NCBI RefSeq assembly: GCF_905171775.1 | Contig: NC_053492.1 | Coordinates: forward strand, 326,394,720 to 326,458,719 | DNA: 64,000 nt | DNA from: Rana temporaria | Taxonomy: Eukaryota > Chordata > Amphibia > Anura > Ranidae | Direction of reading: 5' to 3' | Part shown: one piece after another, positions 40,930 to 52,296 of the stretch | Layout of the letters: every line of letters begins with the position of its first letter | How positions within the stretch are numbered: position 1 is the first letter of the stretch | Position numbers and translations under genes: made by a program | Notes under the pieces: model-generated | What the model was told of the DNA's origin: nothing | What the model saw: the letters and a program-made list of their open reading frames with translations, nothing else | Database searches by the model: none

Positions 40930-43900
40930 ATGGCTTCTCTTAAGATTTTAACGTGGAATGTTCAGGGCCTCGGAGGTAAGGTGAAGCGCACTGCCGTCCT
41001 TTCCCATCTCAAAACCCTCCGGCCCGATGTCCATCTTGGTCGAGACCCACCTAGCAGGCCAGACACAACTATGCCTTAAAAAGCCCTGGGTTGGTTGGCT
41101 CTACCAGGCTCCATACACTTCCAACTCCCGGGGGATTGCTATCCTCGTAGCCAAGTCGGTGCAGTTTTGCCTTCGTTCCCTGCAGTCGGACCCCCAGGGC
41201 AGATCATTGTTTTTGCATGCAACTGTGGGGGGCCTTGAGCTTCTCCTTCTTGCTTTCTACATCCCTCCCCCTTCCCAATTCACTATGCTTCAGGAGGGGG
41301 TGGCCTACATGGCCCGTCACCCCACAGTGCCGGCCATCTGGGCCGGCGATTTCAATATGGTGATCTCCCCGTCCCTTGACAGACTGAGTCCCACTGCTCC
41401 TTCCCTTCCAGCCCCTGACATTACCAGATTCGGAAAATTCCTTGCAGACTTCACTCTTACGGACACATGGCACCACATGCACAAGACGCAAACGCATTTT
41501 TCTTGCTTTACCCCCTCGCGCTCCGCCATGTCCTGCATTGACCTCATTCTCTCCACCCCCCCATCCTCCCCCTCCTCCTAGAGGCAGAAATTGGCACAAG
41601 GGTCCTCTCTGAGCACTCCCCATGCTGGATCAAGCTTCGGCTCATGGCTCCCCCCACCGCACGAATTTGGAAGCTGAACCCGTTCTGGCTTACTGTTCTG
41701 CCCGATCTAGACTCGATCCGGCTCGAATGGGACCATTTTTTCTGCACGAATACCAACTCCGCCTCATTTGGCTCCGTTTGGGAAGCCTTCAAATCGCATG
41801 CCCGCCTGATACTATCTACGCGCATTAATAGACATAAGGCCACCTCTAGGGCGCTGCTCCGCCAGGCGGAGGAGCGTCTTGATGCCCTTGAACACGACTT
41901 TCGGAGTGACCCATCAGCGGCTAACGCCGCCCGCGTCCGGGTGCAGACTAGACTTACAGATCAGCTACATTCTGAAAAAGCTAAGCTTCGTTGAGACCCT
42001 TGTCCCACGGCTTTGCCAGTTGTACAAACACATATTCGACACAGGCTCCCTCCCACCGTCCATGAGCGAGGCCCTGATTGTCCTTATACCCAAACCGGGT
42101 AAGGACCCCCTGTTCCCTGAATCCTATAGGCCCATCTCCCTCCTTCAGCTCGATATCAAAATTCTAGCCAAGATCCTAGCCCTGCGTCTCAACAAAGTTA
42201 TCCTCAGCCTCGTACACCCGGATCAATCCGGGTTTATGCCAGGCAAGAACACGGCCTTTAACCTCAGGCGGTTGCACATGAACCTTCAGACGCACCACTC
42301 GGACACCGGGTCCAGGGTGGTCGTCAGTTTGGACGCGGCCAAAGCTTTCGACTCCGTCGAATGGGCATACCTGTGGGAATGCCTGTATAACTTCGGGTTT
42401 GGCCCCAATTTCGTTAAGTGGCTCCAACTCCTGTACCACTCCCCCTCGGCGCGCATCCAGGTCAACGGTCAAACTTCGGCCCCCTTTTCTCTCTCCCGCG
42501 GTACGCGACAGGGACGCCCTATTTCTCCCCTGCTATATGCATTGGCCGTAGAACCCCTTGCTATTGCCCTTAGAGCCCACACTGACATCAAAGGCCTCCG
42601 CTGCGGTCGGCTGACCGAGGTTGTCAGCCTCTATGCGGACGACATGCTCCTATACCTCGCAGACGCGGGGCCCTCGCTCCGGACGGCCCTCCAGGTTATC
42701 ACGGAGTTCGGCTCATACTCTGGACTCCGGATAAACTGGTCTAAATCACAAATCCTCCCCCTGGACCTCGGTGCTCCCACCGCCGACCAGGCCTCCCTTC
42801 CCCTCGTTAGAGCTAGCACTATCAAATATTTAGGTGTCACGATCTCCAGGTCCCTCTCTGACTATGTCACCCTTAATGTTGAACCCCTATTTGCTCTGCT
42901 TAAACTCAAAACACAAGTTTGGTCCCGTCTCCCTCTTGGGGTGACGGGCCGCATCAACCTTATTAAGATGATCCTCCTCCCCAAACTGTTTTACGTTTTT
43001 TGGCAAGCCCCACTGTATCTCCCCCCACGCATCTTTAAGGCCATGGAAACTATCCTCAACTCCTTCATATGGGGCTCCTCCCGTCACAAGCTGTCCTGGC
43101 AGGTCCTGAAGTGCCCTGCCGAATTAGGCGGAGCTGCGCTCCCGGACCTCCTTCTCTATTACTTAGCTTCCCAGCTTTAACATTTCTTTCATTTCAATCG
43201 ATCCGACAGAAATCGCTACTCCACTCTGGTCTGCTCACACGCCCCGGGCCCCTATTTCACCCCTTCCAACTTCTATTGCGAGCCCCATGTGCCCTTCCCC
43301 CCCGCATAGATGCAGCCGGACATATGCTCTTCCATCACTGCAAGGTCTGGCAGCTGGCCCTGCGCATCAGTGCAGCCCCCTCCCCTCACTCCTCTTTGGG
43401 ACAATCCCCTCCTGCCTGAGCTTGCCTCTATTCCTGACCGCGGCCTGTGGATTAACAGGGGTATCATTTACCTGTCACAGGTGGTGGCCCGGGGTTCAGT
43501 CAAGTCATTTCAGTCCCTTAAAACTAAATTTACACTACCCAATCATATGTTTTTTCGATTCCTTCAACTTCGACACGCACTCAATACACAATTCGGTGGC
43601 CCCATACCGGCCCTTGAGATTCCCCTCCTTGTGGATATTGTATCGGGGTCAGACAGCCAAAAACTAATCTCCCAACTCTATGCATACCTCCTTCAGCCAG
43701 CTGCGGCTGCCATGGCCCACCGCCTGAAATCACGCTGGGAACCCGACCTGGGCACGTTGACCGACGAGAACTGGGGGGAGGCCCTCACTAACTGCAAGAC
43801 AGTCTCTCCCAAGCTCTCTGACCGCCTCACCCATCTATTCATTCTTCACAGATCGTACCTGACCCCACACCGCCTTTCTAAGTTTCGACGAGACCACGAC

Positions 43901-44308
43901 CCTAACTGCCCCAGCTGCGGCCACCCCGACGCGTCCTTCTTCCATCCACTCTGGACCTGCCCGCCCGTACAGGGATACTGGACCCAGGTGGTCCGGTTCC
44001 TCCACGATCGCATGGGCTCCCCCGTATCGCTCTGCCCACGTCAGTGTGTGCTGGGGCTCCTCTCGCTCCCCGAAAGCCAAAAGTACCTTAATACATTTCT
44101 GCAGGAAACATTATTCCTTGCTAGGATGCAGATCGCTAGGAGATGGATGAGAGGGGCACCACCCACCCTGCAACAGTGGATTAGGGCTGTCAACATTACC
44201 CTTCCCTACAAAAAAGTGATGTATTCCCGCAGGGGCTGCCCGAAGAAGTATAACAAAATTTGGGACAAGTGGCTGGAGGAGCCCTCCACATGGTCCTCTG
44301 GGAACTAG
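40930..44308 (+). pseudogene. LINE D ORF2 (endonuclease-reverse transcriptase), frameshifted and internally deleted
   Basis: Starts MASLKILTWNVQGLGGKVKR at 40930. A frameshift near 41030 moves to the frame with LVETHLAGQ, YIPPPSQF, WAGDFNMVIS and SCIDLILS. Another change near 41580 gives PTARIWKLNPFWLTVLP. At about 41980 the pre-RT region is deleted and the sequence jumps to FVETLVPRL. The RT then reads ALIVLIPKPGKD, YRPISLLQLD, VSLDAAKAFDSVEWAY, GTRQGRPISPLLYALAVEP and catalytic SLYADDMLLYL. The 43310-44308 frame holds the Cys/His knuckle CPSCGHPDASFFHPLWTCP. The RT core looks good, but the GPDG segment is absent. Confidence 0.9.
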
Positions 44309-44769
44309 ACGCTGCCCCCACTTGCTATCTGTCCTCTCCCCCTGCTCTCCTCCCTACCCCCCTACCCCTTTTGGTCCCCTTCAAAATGCAATGACTTCCC
44401 TCCGTCTGTACGCCTGGCGCTGCCGCGCCCTGGCCGTGTTGTGTCTCCTCCTCTGGTTTGAAACATCTATTCCCCATATCCCCTTATTTCAATGTGTATC
44501 AACTATGCATGTCCTCATGAATGTCGAATGGATAATATCTGCACCTGTAGTGCATGTTGCACTTCTGACCCGATTGTTTACCTATTTTTATCTTATGCTC
44601 AATAAAAGTCGTTTTAATAAAAAAAAAAAAAAAAAAAACTCCCATGGAAAATTACGTAGTTGTTGCAGAGTCCGTTTATAATCCATAAAGGGCATAAATC
44701 ACCTAACATTCCTAAATTGTTTGGAATAACGTGCTTTAAAACATAAGGTATGATGTTGTATCGATCAGG

Positions 44770-45262
44770 TAGTGTAAGGGTTAGGGTTACAGACAGGGTT
44801 AGGGTTACAGACAGGTTTAAGGTACCAGATAGGGTTAGGGTTACAGTCTGTAACCCTAACCCTGTCTATAACCCTAACCCTGTCTATAACCCTAACCCTG
44901 TCTATAACCCTAACCCTGTCTGTAACCCTAACCCTATTTGTAACTAGGGTTGCCACCTCATCCCTTTAAAACAGAACACATAGTAATTACACAGGTTCTG
45001 TGGCTGATTAAGGTGGTAATCAAACTCACTTGCTGCCTTATCTGCATTAAATTAGCCCCAGAACCTGTGTAATTAATATGTGTTCTGTTTTAAAGGGATG
45101 AGGTGGCAACCCTATTTGTAACCCTAGCCCTGTCTGTAACCCTAACCCTATCTGTAACCCTAACCCTGTCTGTAACCCTAACTGTAACCCTAACCCTGTC
45201 TGTAAGTTACAGACAGGGTTAGGGTTACAGACAGGGTTAGGGTTACAGACAGGGTTAGGGTT
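44770..45262. repeat. Telomere-like 18-bp repeat array with internal inversions
   Basis: Units of GGGTTAGGGTTACAGACA run forward at 44770-44847, in reverse complement (TGTCTGTAACCCTAACCC) at 44848-45205, and forward again to 45262. The inversion points read ACAGTCTGT near 44850 and TAAGTTACAG near 45205. TTAGGG occurs in every unit but never in uninterrupted tandem. A hAT MITE (44945-45114) sits in the reverse block. The array lies in the non-coding 3' part of the hAT element. Confidence 0.9.
44945..45114. repeat. hAT-type MITE (170 bp) with perfect 8-bp TSD
   Basis: TTTGTAAC at 44937-44944 and 45115-45122. TIRs TAGGGTTGCCACCTCATCCC and GGGATGAGGTGGCAACCCTA extend for about 50 bp (CAGAACACATA, ACACAGGTTCTG). 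Removal restores the 18-bp array. Confidence 0.93.
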
Positions 45263-45344
45263 CACAGTGACAGACCAAACGCTGACAGACCAAACTCCCC
45301 GTTTAACGCACCGCAAACAGTCCATTTGCACAACCGCAAACTCC

Positions 45345-45835
45345 CCATTTACACAAGGTTGGATACCAAGATAGCCATGTCCCGTTCCTTGTCCTCACTG
45401 ACATCATTGAATGTCTCTTCCTCCACCCAGCCATGTACAACACCAAGGGTCCCTGAAAGGTGACAACAAGCCCCCTTGGACGCTTGCTGTGGTTGGTCTT
45501 CCACCTCCTCAAAGCCACCTTCCTCCTCTGACTCCTCTTCTTCGGACTCCTCTCTCTGCGTTGCCGCAGGTCCAGCAATTGACGACGTTAAGGCTGCTGA
45601 TGGTGACCACAACTCTTCCTCTTCATGCTCATCTATGGCCTGATCCAGCACTCTTCGCAGGGCACGCTCCAGAAAAACACATATGGGATGAGGTCGATGA
45701 TGTTGCCTTGGGTTTGACTGACCAGGTTTGTTACCTCTGCAAAAGGACGCATGAGCCTATAGCCATTGTGCATGAGCGTTCAGCAACGCGGCCAAAAAAT
45801 ACCCAGCTCCGCAGAGGCTGTGGTCTTTTTTTTTT
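45345..45835 (-). pseudogene. Second hAT transposase fragment (central region)
   Basis: Collinear with 47486-47950 at roughly 80% identity by eye. Shared minus-strand peptide words are EEELWSPS, GPAAT, EEDQPQQ and ERDMA/ERDMS. It covers the acidic linker and part of the preceding domain. It stops at an A/T run near 45835. It is either a nested second hAT copy or an internal duplication within the host element. Open frames on the opposite strand (45411-46073) are not real genes. Confidence 0.8.
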
Positions 45836-46790
45836 AATAAAAAAAAAAGCTGTTCTTAACAGTCACCTCTGTTTTGTCCCCTATCAGGGACCGGTGTATC
45901 AAATAGATTTTAGGAACCGGGAGATGGAAAAAGATGCTTGGTCGGTCCTCTTACTTCCAAATTGGAATGTACTGTGCAATCCCAATATGGGTGGTATGTT
46001 AAGTAGTACTATTCATATCAGTTTAATTCCTTTTACGTCCCCTATCAGGGGACGTGTATGGAATAGAATTTAGACAACCGCAAAGAGTTGTCAATAGTTG
46101 ACACACTCATGACATAAATTGTATTCCTCTAAGCGTCAATCTTGGTGTAGTGATGACTGTGCTCGTGCGCACGTTTGGGAGATTGCAGGTGATGGGGTTT
46201 TTTAAAAGCCTATGGTCATGCTGAGGTAGTTCAGTGACAGTTAAGTGACCCATAAAACAATGATTCTGCAGCGTGGGCCCATTGTTGGCCTAGTAGGCTT
46301 TAATGATCACCTTAGATAATCACAAGAAAAATGTATGTTTTTTCTATGCAAAATTATCCAGCGGATCGCTTTTGGGTCTGTTCACAATGAAGCAAGGACC
46401 TTATCATCTGGGGTGTGCCAACATTGCCATTGCCAACACACTCATAGAGGTGGTCGCTTCATTGTGATACGCAAGCCCCTTCACCACAACAAGGTAACGA
46501 TCACGAAAGGGAATTGACACATGTATGTGCTTTTTTTTTGTTTTTGCAGCCACAGTGCAGCACCAGAGGCCAGAAAAATTAGGCATGTACACATGCCTGA
46601 AAAAACAGGTATTGTTGCAGCCGCTGTAGTAGCGGCCAGAAAAATGTATGTTTTCCAGGCAGAAAGTGAACTAAAACAGTGGCTTGAACCCTAGTTGGTG
46701 GCGGATAAGTCACGCATGTCATCCGGCATGCAGAGATAAAATACAGCAGCGTGTGGACCATTTTTAGCCCAAGGCAGCTCATCACATCAG
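45836..46790. other. hAT non-coding region between the two coding fragments
   Basis: Contains a diverged direct repeat of CCCCTATCAGGGACCG / CCCCTATCAGGGGACG (45877 and 46038) and words such as ATGTATGTTTT...CAG repeated around 46331 and 46640. Probably hAT 3' non-coding sequence. No ORF is supported. Confidence 0.5.
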
Positions 46791-46794
46791 GCCT

Positions 46795-49700
46795 TTAATC
46801 AAATGTATCGCCCACTGTCAGTCCCTTCGGGATCCATGCCTCATTTATCTTAATAAAGGTGAGGTAATCTAGACTTTTTTGACCTAGGCGACTTCTCTTC
46901 TCAGTGACTATACCTCCTGCTGCACTAAAGGTTCTTTCTGAAAGGACACTTGAAGCAGGGCAGGACAGAAGTTCTATCGCAAATTGGGATAGCTCAGGCC
47001 ACAGGTCAAGCCTGCACACCCAGTAGTCAAGGGGTTCATCGCTCCTCAAGAGTGTCGATATCTGCAGTTACGGCGAGGTAGTCTGCTACCTGTCGGTCGA
47101 GTCGTTCTCTGAGGGTGGACCCCGAAGGACTGTGGCGATGCGTAGGACTTAAAAAGCTCTGCATGTCCTCCATCATCAACACATCTGTAAAGCGTCCTGT
47201 CCTTGCCGTTGTGGTCGTGGTAGGAGGATTACTTTCACCTCTTCCACTGTTAGATTCCCGTTGTGCTGTGACATCACCCTTGTACACTGTTGAAAGCATA
47301 TTTTTTAATTTATTTTGGAACTGCTGCATTCTTTCTGACTTCCGGTATTTTTGTAACATTTCAGGCACTTTCTGCTTATACCGGGGGTCTAGTAGCATGG
47401 TCACCCAGTACAGGTCGTTCTCCTTCAGCCTTTTTATACAAGGGTCCCTCAACAGGCACGACAGCATGAAAGACCCCATTTGCACAAGGTTGGATGCCGA
47501 GCTACTCATGTCCCGTTCCTCGTCCTCACTGATTTCACTGAAGGTCAGTTCTTCTCCCAAGCCACGCACAACACCACGGGTACCAGATAGGTGACAACGA
47601 GCACCATGGGATACCTGCTGTGGTTGGTCTTCCTCCTCCTCCTCAAAGCCACATTCCTCCTCTGACTCCTCTTTCAGCGTTGCTGCAGGTCCAGCAAGCA
47701 ATGCTGATAAGGCGGTTTCTGGTGGTGATGGTGACCACAACTCTTCCTCTTCACACTCATCTACAGACCTGATCCAGCACTCTTCGCAGGGCACGTTCCA
47801 GGAAGAAAAAAAATGGTATGATGTCGCTGATGGTGCCTTCAGTGCGACTGACTAGGTTTGTCACCTCCTCAAAAGGACGCATGAGCCTACAGGCATTGCA
47901 CATGAGCGTCAAGTAACGTGGCAAAAAAAATCCCAGCTGCGCAGAGGATGTCCTAGCACCCCGGTCATACAAATACTCGTTGACGGCTTTTTCTTGTTGA
48001 AGCAGGCGGTCGAACAATAGGAGTGTTGAATTCCAACGTGTCGGGCTGTCGCAAATCAAGCGCCTCACTGGCATGTCGTTTCGCCGCTGGATAGCTGAAA
48101 AGTGCACCATGGCCGTGTAGGAACGCCTGAAATGGCCACACACCTTCATGGCCTGCTTGAGGACGTCCTGTAAGTCTGGGTACTTATGCACAAAGCGTTG
48201 TACAATCAGATTCAACACATGTGCCATGCGCGGCACATGTGTCAACTTGCCCAAATTCAATGCCGCCAACAAATTGCTTCCGTTGTCACACACCACTTTG
48301 CCGATCTCCAGTTGGTGCGGAGTCAGCCACTGATCCACCTGTGCGTTCAGGGCGGACAAGAGTGCTGTTCTGGTGTGACTCTCTGCTTTCAGGCAAGTCA
48401 ACCCCAAGATTGCGTGACACTGTCGTATCCGGCATGTGGAGTAGGAGGAGTAGAGGAGGTGGCAGCAGACCTGCCTGCAAGTCGTGGCGGTGTCACCACC
48501 AACTCCTCTGCAGAGCCACGCATTACATGCTTGGCAGCCGTCAAAGGTTTACCCAATGCGCAGTGTAGGTGATATACCTGCCATGACCGTGCTTTGCAGA
48601 CCAGGTATCAGTGGTCAGATGGACCCTTGCCCCAACACTGTGTGCCAGGGATGCCATGACTTCCTTTTGAACAATAGAGTACAGGTTGGGGATTGCCTTG
48701 ACTTCCTTTTGAACAATAGAGTACAGGTTGAAAGAAATTTCGGCCGAGTACGTTCCACTGCGGTGTCCCAATAGCTACAAATTTTTTTAAGGCCTCAGAC
48801 TCCACCAGCTTGTATGGTAAAAGCTGGCGGGCTAAGAGTTCCGACAAGCCAGCTGTCAGACGCCGGGCAAGGGGGTGACTCTGACATTGGCTTCTTACAC
48901 TCAAACATGTTTTTGACAGACATCTGACTGTTGGCAGATGAGCAGGAACTGCTCAAGGCGAGAAAGGAAGTGGCGGATGGTTGAGAGGGGGCAAGGAGGA
49001 CAGCAGTGGTTGACATGGCTGAAGATGCTGGACCAGGAGGAGGATGGTGGCTTTGAGCTTGTGTGCTGCTTGTACTCGTCATCATGTGTTGATCCCATAG
49101 GCGTTTGTGATGTGCAATCATGTGCCTTCACAAAGCAGTTGTACCTAGGTGGGTGTTGGATTTCCCACGACTCAGTTTCTTTTGGTACAGGTTGCAAATG
49201 GCATCGCTGTTATCAGAGGCAGACACAAAAAAAATACCACACTGCTGAGCTTTGCAACGACGGCATTCTGGTGGTGGCAACAGCATGTGTTGATTGACAT
49301 GCTGTCTGGCTGACCCCGGGTGCCAATACATGCTGTCTGACTGTGCCACTAGCTCCTTGCGACGACCTCCCCCTGCTTTCAACTCGTCTCCTCCTCTCTG
49401 TCTCCCAATCTGAACTTTCCGCCTGTTCTTCTTCTCTTCGAGCGGGCACCCACGTGACATCCACGGACACATCGTCATCATCAACCGCTTCACTTGTATC
49501 TGGCAACTCAGCAAAGGAAGCAGCAGCAGGTACAACATCATCACACCATACGTCCATGTGTGTAATGCTGCCTGACTGAGACATATCCCTTTTATCTACA
49601 TCCTCTGGCAATAATGGTTGCGCATCAATCATTTCTCCCAACTGATGTGTAAATAACTCCTCTGACAGATAAAGTGAAGCAGCTGTGGTACTAGTGTTGA

Positions 49701-49930
49701 TGGTGGCGGCAGGTGGGAGATTGATAACTTGAGAGGTGCCCGAAGCTGAGCTGGAGGAGGATGGTGCGTCAAGGTTCCGAGCGGAAGTTGTAGAAGATTG
49801 GGTGTCCTGTGTTAGCCAGTCAACTATGTCCTCAGAACTTTTCGAGTTCAGGGTACGTGGCCTCTGAACACTGGGCATTATTCTAGGGCCAAAGGGAATC
49901 ACAGCACCACGACGGCGCCTGCGGGGTGGC
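46795..49930 (-). pseudogene. hAT transposase (BED-finger, ZBED-like), multiply disrupted
   Basis: On the minus strand: N-terminal region (49902-49545, RPRTLNSKSSEDIVDW), acidic segment, BED-type finger near 49200-49100 (AICNLYQKKLSRGKSNTHLG; the second Cys reads Tyr) followed by MIAHHKRLWDQH. Then HPLARRLTAGLSELLARQLL (48870-48800), the first catalytic Asp in LTTDTWSAKHGHGRY (near 48610), the second in VVCDNGSNLLAAL (near 48280), and TRWNSTLLLFDRLL. A Glu-containing MRPFEEVTNLVSRTEG segment is followed by the acidic linker and the C-terminal dimerisation domain SVLSERTFSAAGGIVTEKRS (near 46930). Stops, frameshifts and a 42-bp duplication break it. The order is that of the hAT superfamily. 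Confidence 0.9.
48659..48730. repeat. 42-bp tandem duplication in the hAT coding region
   Basis: ACTTCCTTTTGAACAATAGA occurs at 48659 and again at 48701, each followed by GTACAGGTTG. The unit is 42 bp, so the duplication keeps the frame and adds 14 codons. Confidence 0.9.
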
Positions 49931-49964
49931 CTGCCTTTTTGATTCGTTTAGTTGTACTATGCGT

Positions 49965-50470
49965 GCAAGCTACTGTGACACCAGATATGAGTGGCACTGT
50001 GCACTGGCAGAAGTTGGCAGAGTAGACGCTGTAGGCCTGACACACACGCCTGCAGACAACCAATTGCTATTCTATTGCAGTCAAAATAGTTTTTTTTTTA
50101 ATTTAATCTACTGTGCCACCAGATATGCGAGTGGTGGCACTGGGCAAGTGGGCACAGTATACGCTGTGAGCCTGACACACGCTGGCAGACAACTGACTAC
50201 TATTCTCTATTGCAGTCAAAAATGTTTTTTTTTTTATGTTATCCACTGTGCCACTAGATATATGAGTGGTGGGTGGCACTGGGCACAGTATACGCTGTGA
50301 GCCTGACACACGCTGGCAGACAACTGACTACTATTCTCTATTGCAGTCAAAATTGTGTTTTTTTTTTTAAATGTTATCTACTGTGCCACCAGATATAGGA
50401 GTGGTGGCACTGGGCACAGTATACGCTGTGAGCCTGAGACACACACGCTGCCTGGCAGGCAACTGCAATT
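49965..50470. repeat. ~135-bp tandem repeat in the hAT 5' region, about 3.7 copies
   Basis: Units start near 49971, 50107, 50242 and 50379 with CTACTGTGCCACCAGATAT and contain GTGGTGGCACTGGGCA, CAGTATACGCTGTGAGCCTG and an AAAATTG-T run. The copies are diverged. The location is upstream (5') of the minus-strand transposase, where hAT elements often carry subterminal repeats. Confidence 0.85.
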
Positions 50471-50695
50471 AGATTACAGAGAAAAAAAAAAAAGCAGACT
50501 GATATACTAGCCCTAAAAAGGGCTTTTTGGGGTGCTGTCAGGACGCTGTCCTAACAGCACAGATCAGATGAGTCTTTCAGGACTGGAGTGGACACTGAAA
50601 ACACTGGCCTAGCTATAGATTTCCCTATTAAAACAGTAGCAGCTACACTGTCCCTCCTCTCACTAAGACTGCAGCTTTCAAATGAATCTAAAATA

Positions 50696-52296
50696 CAGTG
50701 AGGAAAATAAGTATTTGAACACCCTGCTATTTTGCAAGTTCTCCAACTTGGAAATCATGGAGGGGTCTGAAATTGTCATCGTAGGTGCATGTCCACTGTG
50801 AGAGACATAATCAAAAAAAAAATCCAGAAATCACAATTTATGATTTTTTAACTATTTATTTGTATGATACAGCTGCACATAAGTATTTGAACACCTGTCT
50901 ATCAGCTAGAATTCTGACCCTCAAAGACCTGTTAGTCTGCCTTTAAAATGTCCACCTCCACTCCATTTATTATCCTAAATTAGATGCACCTGTTTGAGGT
51001 CATTAGCTGCATAAAGACACCTGTCCACCCCATACAATCAGTAAGAATCGAACTACTAACATGGCCAAGACCAAAGAGCTGTCCAAAGACACTAGAGACA
51101 AAATTGTACACCTCCACAAGGCTGGAAAAGGGCTACGGGGAAATTGCCAAGCAGCTTGGTGAAAAAAGGTCCACTGTTGGAGCAATCATTAGAAAATGGA
51201 AGAAGCTAAACATGACTGTCAATCTCCCTCGGACTGGGGCTCCATGCAAAATCTCACCTCGTGGGGTCTCAATGATCCTAAGAAAGGTGAGAAATCAGCC
51301 CAGGACTACACGGGAGGAGCTGGTCAATGACCTGAAAAGAGCTGGGACCATCGTTTTCAAGGTTACTGTTGGTAATACACTAAGACGTCATGGTTTGAAA
51401 TCATGCATGGCACGGAAGGTTCCCCTGCTTAAACCAGCACATGTCAAGGCCCGTCTTAAGTTTGCCAATGACCATTTGGATGATCCAGAGGAGTCATGGG
51501 AGAAAGTCATGTGGTCAGATGAGACCAAAATAGAACTTTTTGGTCATAATTCCACTAACCGTGTTTGGAGGAAGAATGATGAGTACCATCCCAAGAACAC
51601 CACCCCTACTGTGAAGCATGGGGGTGGTAGCATCATGCTTTGGGGGTGTTTTTCTGCACATGGGACAGGGCGACTGCACTGTATTAAGGAGAGGATGACC
51701 GGGGCCATGTATTGCGAGATTTTGGGCAACAACCTCCTTCCCTCAGTTAGAGCTTTGAAGATGGGTCGAGGCTGGGTCTTCCAACATGACAATGACCCGA
51801 AGCACACAGCCAGGATAACCAAGGAGTGGCTCTGTAAGAAGCATATCAAGGTTCTGGCGTGGCCTAGCCAGTCTCCAGACCTTAAACCCAATAGAGAATC
51901 TTTGGAGGGAGCTCAAACTCTGTGTTTCTCTGCGACAGCCCAGAAACCTGACTGATCTAGAGAAGATCTGTGTGGAGGAGTGGGCCAAAATCCCTCCTCC
52001 AGTGTTTGCAAACCGAGTGAAAAACTACAAGAAACGTTTGACCTCTAATTGCAAACAAAGGCTAATGTACCAAATATTAACATTGTTTTTCTCAGGTGTT
52101 CAAATACTCATTTGCAGCTGTATCACACAAATAAATAGTTAAAAAAAATCATACATTGTGATTTCTGGATTTTTTTTTGGATTATGTCTCTCACAGTGGA
52201 CATGCACCTACGATAACAATTTCAGACCCCTCCTTTATTTCCAAGTGAGAGAACTTGCAAAATAGCAGGGTGTTCAAATACTTATTTTCATCACTG
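50696..52296 (+). mobile_element. Tc1-like transposon, structurally complete (1.6 kb)
   Basis: TA on both sides (50694-50695 and 52297-52298). Ends CAGTGAGGAAAATAAGTATT and ATACTTATTTTCATCACTG form long TIRs of roughly 200 bp; the inner part repeats AAGTATTTGAACACC near 50881. The left TIR words TGCATGTCCACTGTGAGAG and AATCCAGAAATCACAA recur inverted near 52150-52210. It sits in the hAT 5' non-coding region. Two single-base insertions inactivate the transposase. Confidence 0.93.
51060..52075 (+). pseudogene. Tc1 transposase (DD34E), two frameshifts
   Basis: The start codon is at 51060 ([19 protein letters not shown]), 76 codons downstream of nothing recognisable. An extra base near 51130 shifts into the main frame, which runs through HTH segments ([36 protein letters not shown]) to the catalytic core: first Asp in [13 protein letters not shown], a [17 protein letters not shown] block, and the second Asp in [14 protein letters not shown]. 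Another extra base in the A/C run near 51885 shifts the frame just before the catalytic Glu region. The downstream frame then continues with family-like residues to about 52075. Cut-and-paste transposase, not functional as it stands. Confidence 0.9.

Larger units (their letters stand above)
38928..44634 (+). mobile_element. L1/Tx1-clade LINE (element D), apparently complete 5' end, 15-bp TSD
   Basis: Flanked by AAAACTCCCATGGAA on both sides (38913-38927 and 44635-44649). It begins GGGGCGTGGTCTGGAGC and has a short 5' UTR, ORF1 (39115-39942), a spacer (39943-40929), ORF2 (40930-44308), and a 3' UTR with CTCAATAAAAGTCG and a terminal A run. The perfect TSD and full 5' end suggest a fairly recent insertion, although ORF2 is disabled. 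Confidence 0.93.

Noticed and set aside
44770..45262. True telomere or chromosome end
   Set aside because: TTAGGG is embedded in an 18-bp unit in both orientations, is bounded by hAT sequence on each side and has a MITE inside.
45411..46073. 220-codon plus-strand ORF
   Set aside because: It is antisense to the hAT coding fragment and continues into non-coding hAT sequence.
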